From Marinobacter maroccanus (GTDB lineage: Bacteria > Pseudomonadota > Gammaproteobacteria > Pseudomonadales > Oleiphilaceae), in contig NZ_PSSX01000020.1 in NCBI RefSeq assembly GCF_002933275.1, forward strand, positions 1 through 64,000: a stretch of DNA of 64,000 bases, written 5' to 3'. Each line of letters opens with the position of its first letter. Positions within the stretch are counted from its first letter, which is position 1. The position numbers and the translations under genes were made by a program. Below the pieces are notes generated by a model. It worked only from the letters and a program-made list of their open reading frames with translations. It was not told the DNA's origin and searched no databases. Positions 62,451-64,000 of this stretch are shown one piece after another.

Positions 62451-63545
62451 TCAGAGCTGCCCAATCACCGGCGTAGAAACAGACACGTCCGCATTCTGCC
62501 CGCGATGCCTCAGATAATGATCCATCAACACAATCGCCATCATCGCCTCAGCAATCGGCGTCGCCCGGATACCAACACAGGGATCGTGCCGCCCGGTGGT
62601 GATCACTTCACAGGGATCACCGTTTACATCAATACTCCGGCCCGGCAAACGCAAACTCGACGTCGGCTTCAGGGCAATACTGGCGACAATCGGCTGCCCC
62701 GATGAAATGCCGCCCAGCACCCCACCCGCATTGTTCGAGAGGAATCCCTCCGGAGTAATTTCATCACGGTGCTCCGTGCCCTTCTGATCAATGCAGCCGA
62801 AACCAGCGCCAATCTCTACGCCCTTCACCGCGTTGATACTCATCAGTGCATGGGCCAGATCCGCATCCAGACGATCGAAAATCGGCTCGCCGAGCCCTGG
62901 CGGCACGCCCTCGGCAACCACGTTAATCCGGGCTCCGATGGAATCACCCTCTTTGCGAAGCGCATCCATATAGGCTTCCATCTCAGCAACCTTGTCCGCA
63001 TCCGGGCAGAAAAACGGGTTCTGGTGAACCTGATCCCAGTCCAGCTTTTCAGCCTTGATGGGCCCCAGCTGCGACAGGTAACCACGAATCCGAATCCCCA
63101 GGCGTTGCTCAAGGAACTTCCTGGCAACCGCACCGGCAGCCACCCGCATGGCGGTCTCACGGGCAGAAGAACGGCCGCCACCACGATAATCCCGCACACC
63201 ATACTTGTGCATGTAGGTGTAATCGGCGTGAGCCGGTCTGAACTGTTCGGAGATCTTGGAATAATCCTTGGAGCGCTGATCAGTGTTCTCGATCACCAGC
63301 CCGATTGGTGTGCCGGTGGTCTTGCCCTCAAAAACACCGGACAGGATTCTCACCTCGTCGGCTTCACGGCGCTGGGTGGTATGCCGGGAGGTGCCCGGTT
63401 TACGGCGATCCAGATCCCGCTGCATATCCGCTTCCGAGAGCTCCAGACCCGGAGGGCAGCCATCAATGATGCACCCCAGGGCAGGCCCGTGGCTCTCGCC
63501 GAATGAGGTAACCGTAAAGAGTTTTCCGAAAGTGTTTCCCGCCAT
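62451..63545 (-). CDS. aroC: Chorismate synthase
   Basis: 364 residues. Makes chorismate from EPSP with reduced FMN as cofactor. Motifs: [39 protein letters not shown], and [20 protein letters not shown]; the C-terminal [20 protein letters not shown]. Completes the shikimate route that begins with the DAHP synthase at 33.5 kb. Downstream of prmB (37-nt gap), as in many gammaproteobacteria. Confidence 0.97.
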   Translation of the reverse strand: MAGNTFGKLFTVTSFGESHGPALGCIIDGCPPGLELSEADMQRDLDRRKPGTSRHTTQRREADEVRILSGVFEGKTTGTPIGLVIENTDQRSKDYSKISEQFRPAHADYTYMHKYGVRDYRGGGRSSARETAMRVAAGAVARKFLEQRLGIRIRGYLSQLGPIKAEKLDWDQVHQNPFFCPDADKVAEMEAYMDALRKEGDSIGARINVVAEGVPPGLGEPIFDRLDADLAHALMSINAVKGVEIGAGFGCIDQKGTEHRDEITPEGFLSNNAGGVLGGISSGQPIVASIALKPTSSLRLPGRSIDVNGDPCEVITTGRHDPCVGIRATPIAEAMMAIVLMDHYLRHRGQNADVSVSTPVIGQL

Positions 63546-63582
63546 AATTCAGTATCTTGTTCAGCTTTTATGAGAATTCAGA

Positions 63583-64000
63583 TTAATTCGAAGCCTGCCA
63601 CTGGCGCAGGTCCGGTTCGGTAACCAGAAAGACGCCATCGCCGCCATTCTCGAACTCCAACCAGGTTAGTGGCAGATCCGGGTAGGCCTCATCCATTGCT
63701 ATCCAGCTATTGCCAACCTCGACAACCAGAAGCCCGCCAGGGGTGAGGTGCTCAGTGGCACTCGCAATGATCCTGTGGGCGATATCCAGCCCGTCTTTGC
63801 CGGCAGCCAGGCCGAGTTCGGGCTCGTGGCGGTATTCGTCCGGCATACTGGAAAGATCTTCCGCATCCACATAAGGCGGATTGCTCACGATGATATCGTA
63901 GCGGCCTTCAATATTTTCAAAAACGTCCGATTGTACGGTACGAACTCGTTCGCGGACTCCATGCAGTTCAATATTCGATTCCGCTACCTCCAGCGCATCC
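63583..64000 (-). CDS. prmB: 50S ribosomal protein L3 glutamine methyltransferase PrmB (partial, 5' end beyond window)
   Basis: The last 138 codons of a HemK-family N5-glutamine methyltransferase; the start lies beyond base 64000. The catalytic motif VSNPPYVDAEDL (NPPY) is clear. Upstream in frame, DALEVAESNIELHGVRERV is the SAM-binding post-I region and is contiguous with the motif, so the first ATG in the window (63888) is internal. PrmB rather than PrmC is inferred from adjacency to aroC and the PEL block EPELGLAAGKDGLDI. Stop codon lies 37 nt before aroC. Confidence 0.9.
   Translation of the reverse strand, partial: DALEVAESNIELHGVRERVRTVQSDVFENIEGRYDIIVSNPPYVDAEDLSSMPDEYRHEPELGLAAGKDGLDIAHRIIASATEHLTPGGLLVVEVGNSWIAMDEAYPDLPLTWLEFENGGDGVFLVTEPDLRQWQASN

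Overview
The window looks like a chromosomal segment of a marine gammaproteobacterium, most likely Marinobacter or a close relative. I base this on the GC-rich sequence, the protein flavour and, from memory, gene order shared with Pseudomonas aeruginosa: tRNA-Ser/yccA/tusDCBE, metH to cysI/DUF934, fimL-dnaQ-rnhA-methyltransferase-gloB-mltD-yej-fabI, cobA-serS-rarA-lolA-ftsK, metZ-purF-cvpA-SPOR-folC-accD, truA-fimV-asd-leuBDC and aroC-prmB. There is no prophage, insertion sequence, CRISPR array or rRNA. Nearly all of it is housekeeping DNA.

Layout. 1-2.8 kb (+): two half-size YeeE-type sulfur transporter genes, a Blh-like (TIGR01244) gene and hemH. 2.8-5.6 kb: a small hypothetical gene, tRNA-Ser(TGA), a BAX-inhibitor-1 family gene and the tusDCBE sulfur relay. 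5.6-7.6 kb (-): DUF445 and nfuA. 7.9-14.3 kb: metH, DUF2970, a 34-residue membrane microprotein, and the sulfite reductase pair cysI-DUF934. 14.5-17.9 kb: acuI-like reductase, sohB, an SCP2 protein and a conserved membrane protein. 17.9-21.8 kb (-): fimL, dnaQ, rnhA, a methyltransferase. 21.9-31 kb (+): gloB, mltD, a yejABEF-type peptide ABC transporter, fabI. 31-33.3 kb (-): PilZ protein and DUF1631 protein. 33.5 kb (+): class I DAHP synthase. 34.6-59.8 kb is an almost unbroken minus-strand run: cobA, serS, rarA, lolA, ftsK, metZ, purF, cvpA, a SPOR protein, folC, accD, trpA, trpB, trpF, truA, fimV, asd, leuB, leuD, leuC. 60.3-64 kb: a divergent LysR regulator, an MFS transporter, aroC and a partial prmB.

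How the genes work together. A sulfur thread runs through the left part: putative thiosulfate/sulfide handling (YeeE pair, Blh-like), sulfur relay for tRNA thiolation (Tus), Fe-S delivery (NfuA), sulfite reduction (CysI/DUF934, with siroheme precursor from CobA) and methionine synthesis (MetZ, MetH). The right part is dominated by amino-acid biosynthesis (Trp, Leu, Asp family, chorismate) and the cell envelope (LolA, FtsK, SPOR, FimV, MltD, FabI, AccD).

Most unusual. Four intergenic copies of a roughly 55-nt core occur (14359-14470, 59970-60072, 60113-60217 inverted, 62307-62438 inverted). Each is enclosed by long inverted-repeat arms that match within a copy but differ completely between copies. 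The core holds a small hairpin in which a base-pair swap between copies is compensated. I do not recognise this as a named element. A second, REP-like 33-nt palindrome occurs five times (four between leuB and leuD, one beside the first core element). Other points: an MFS gene that appears to start at a rare ATT codon directly beside one of these elements, and an unannotatably short 34-aa gene opposite DUF2970.
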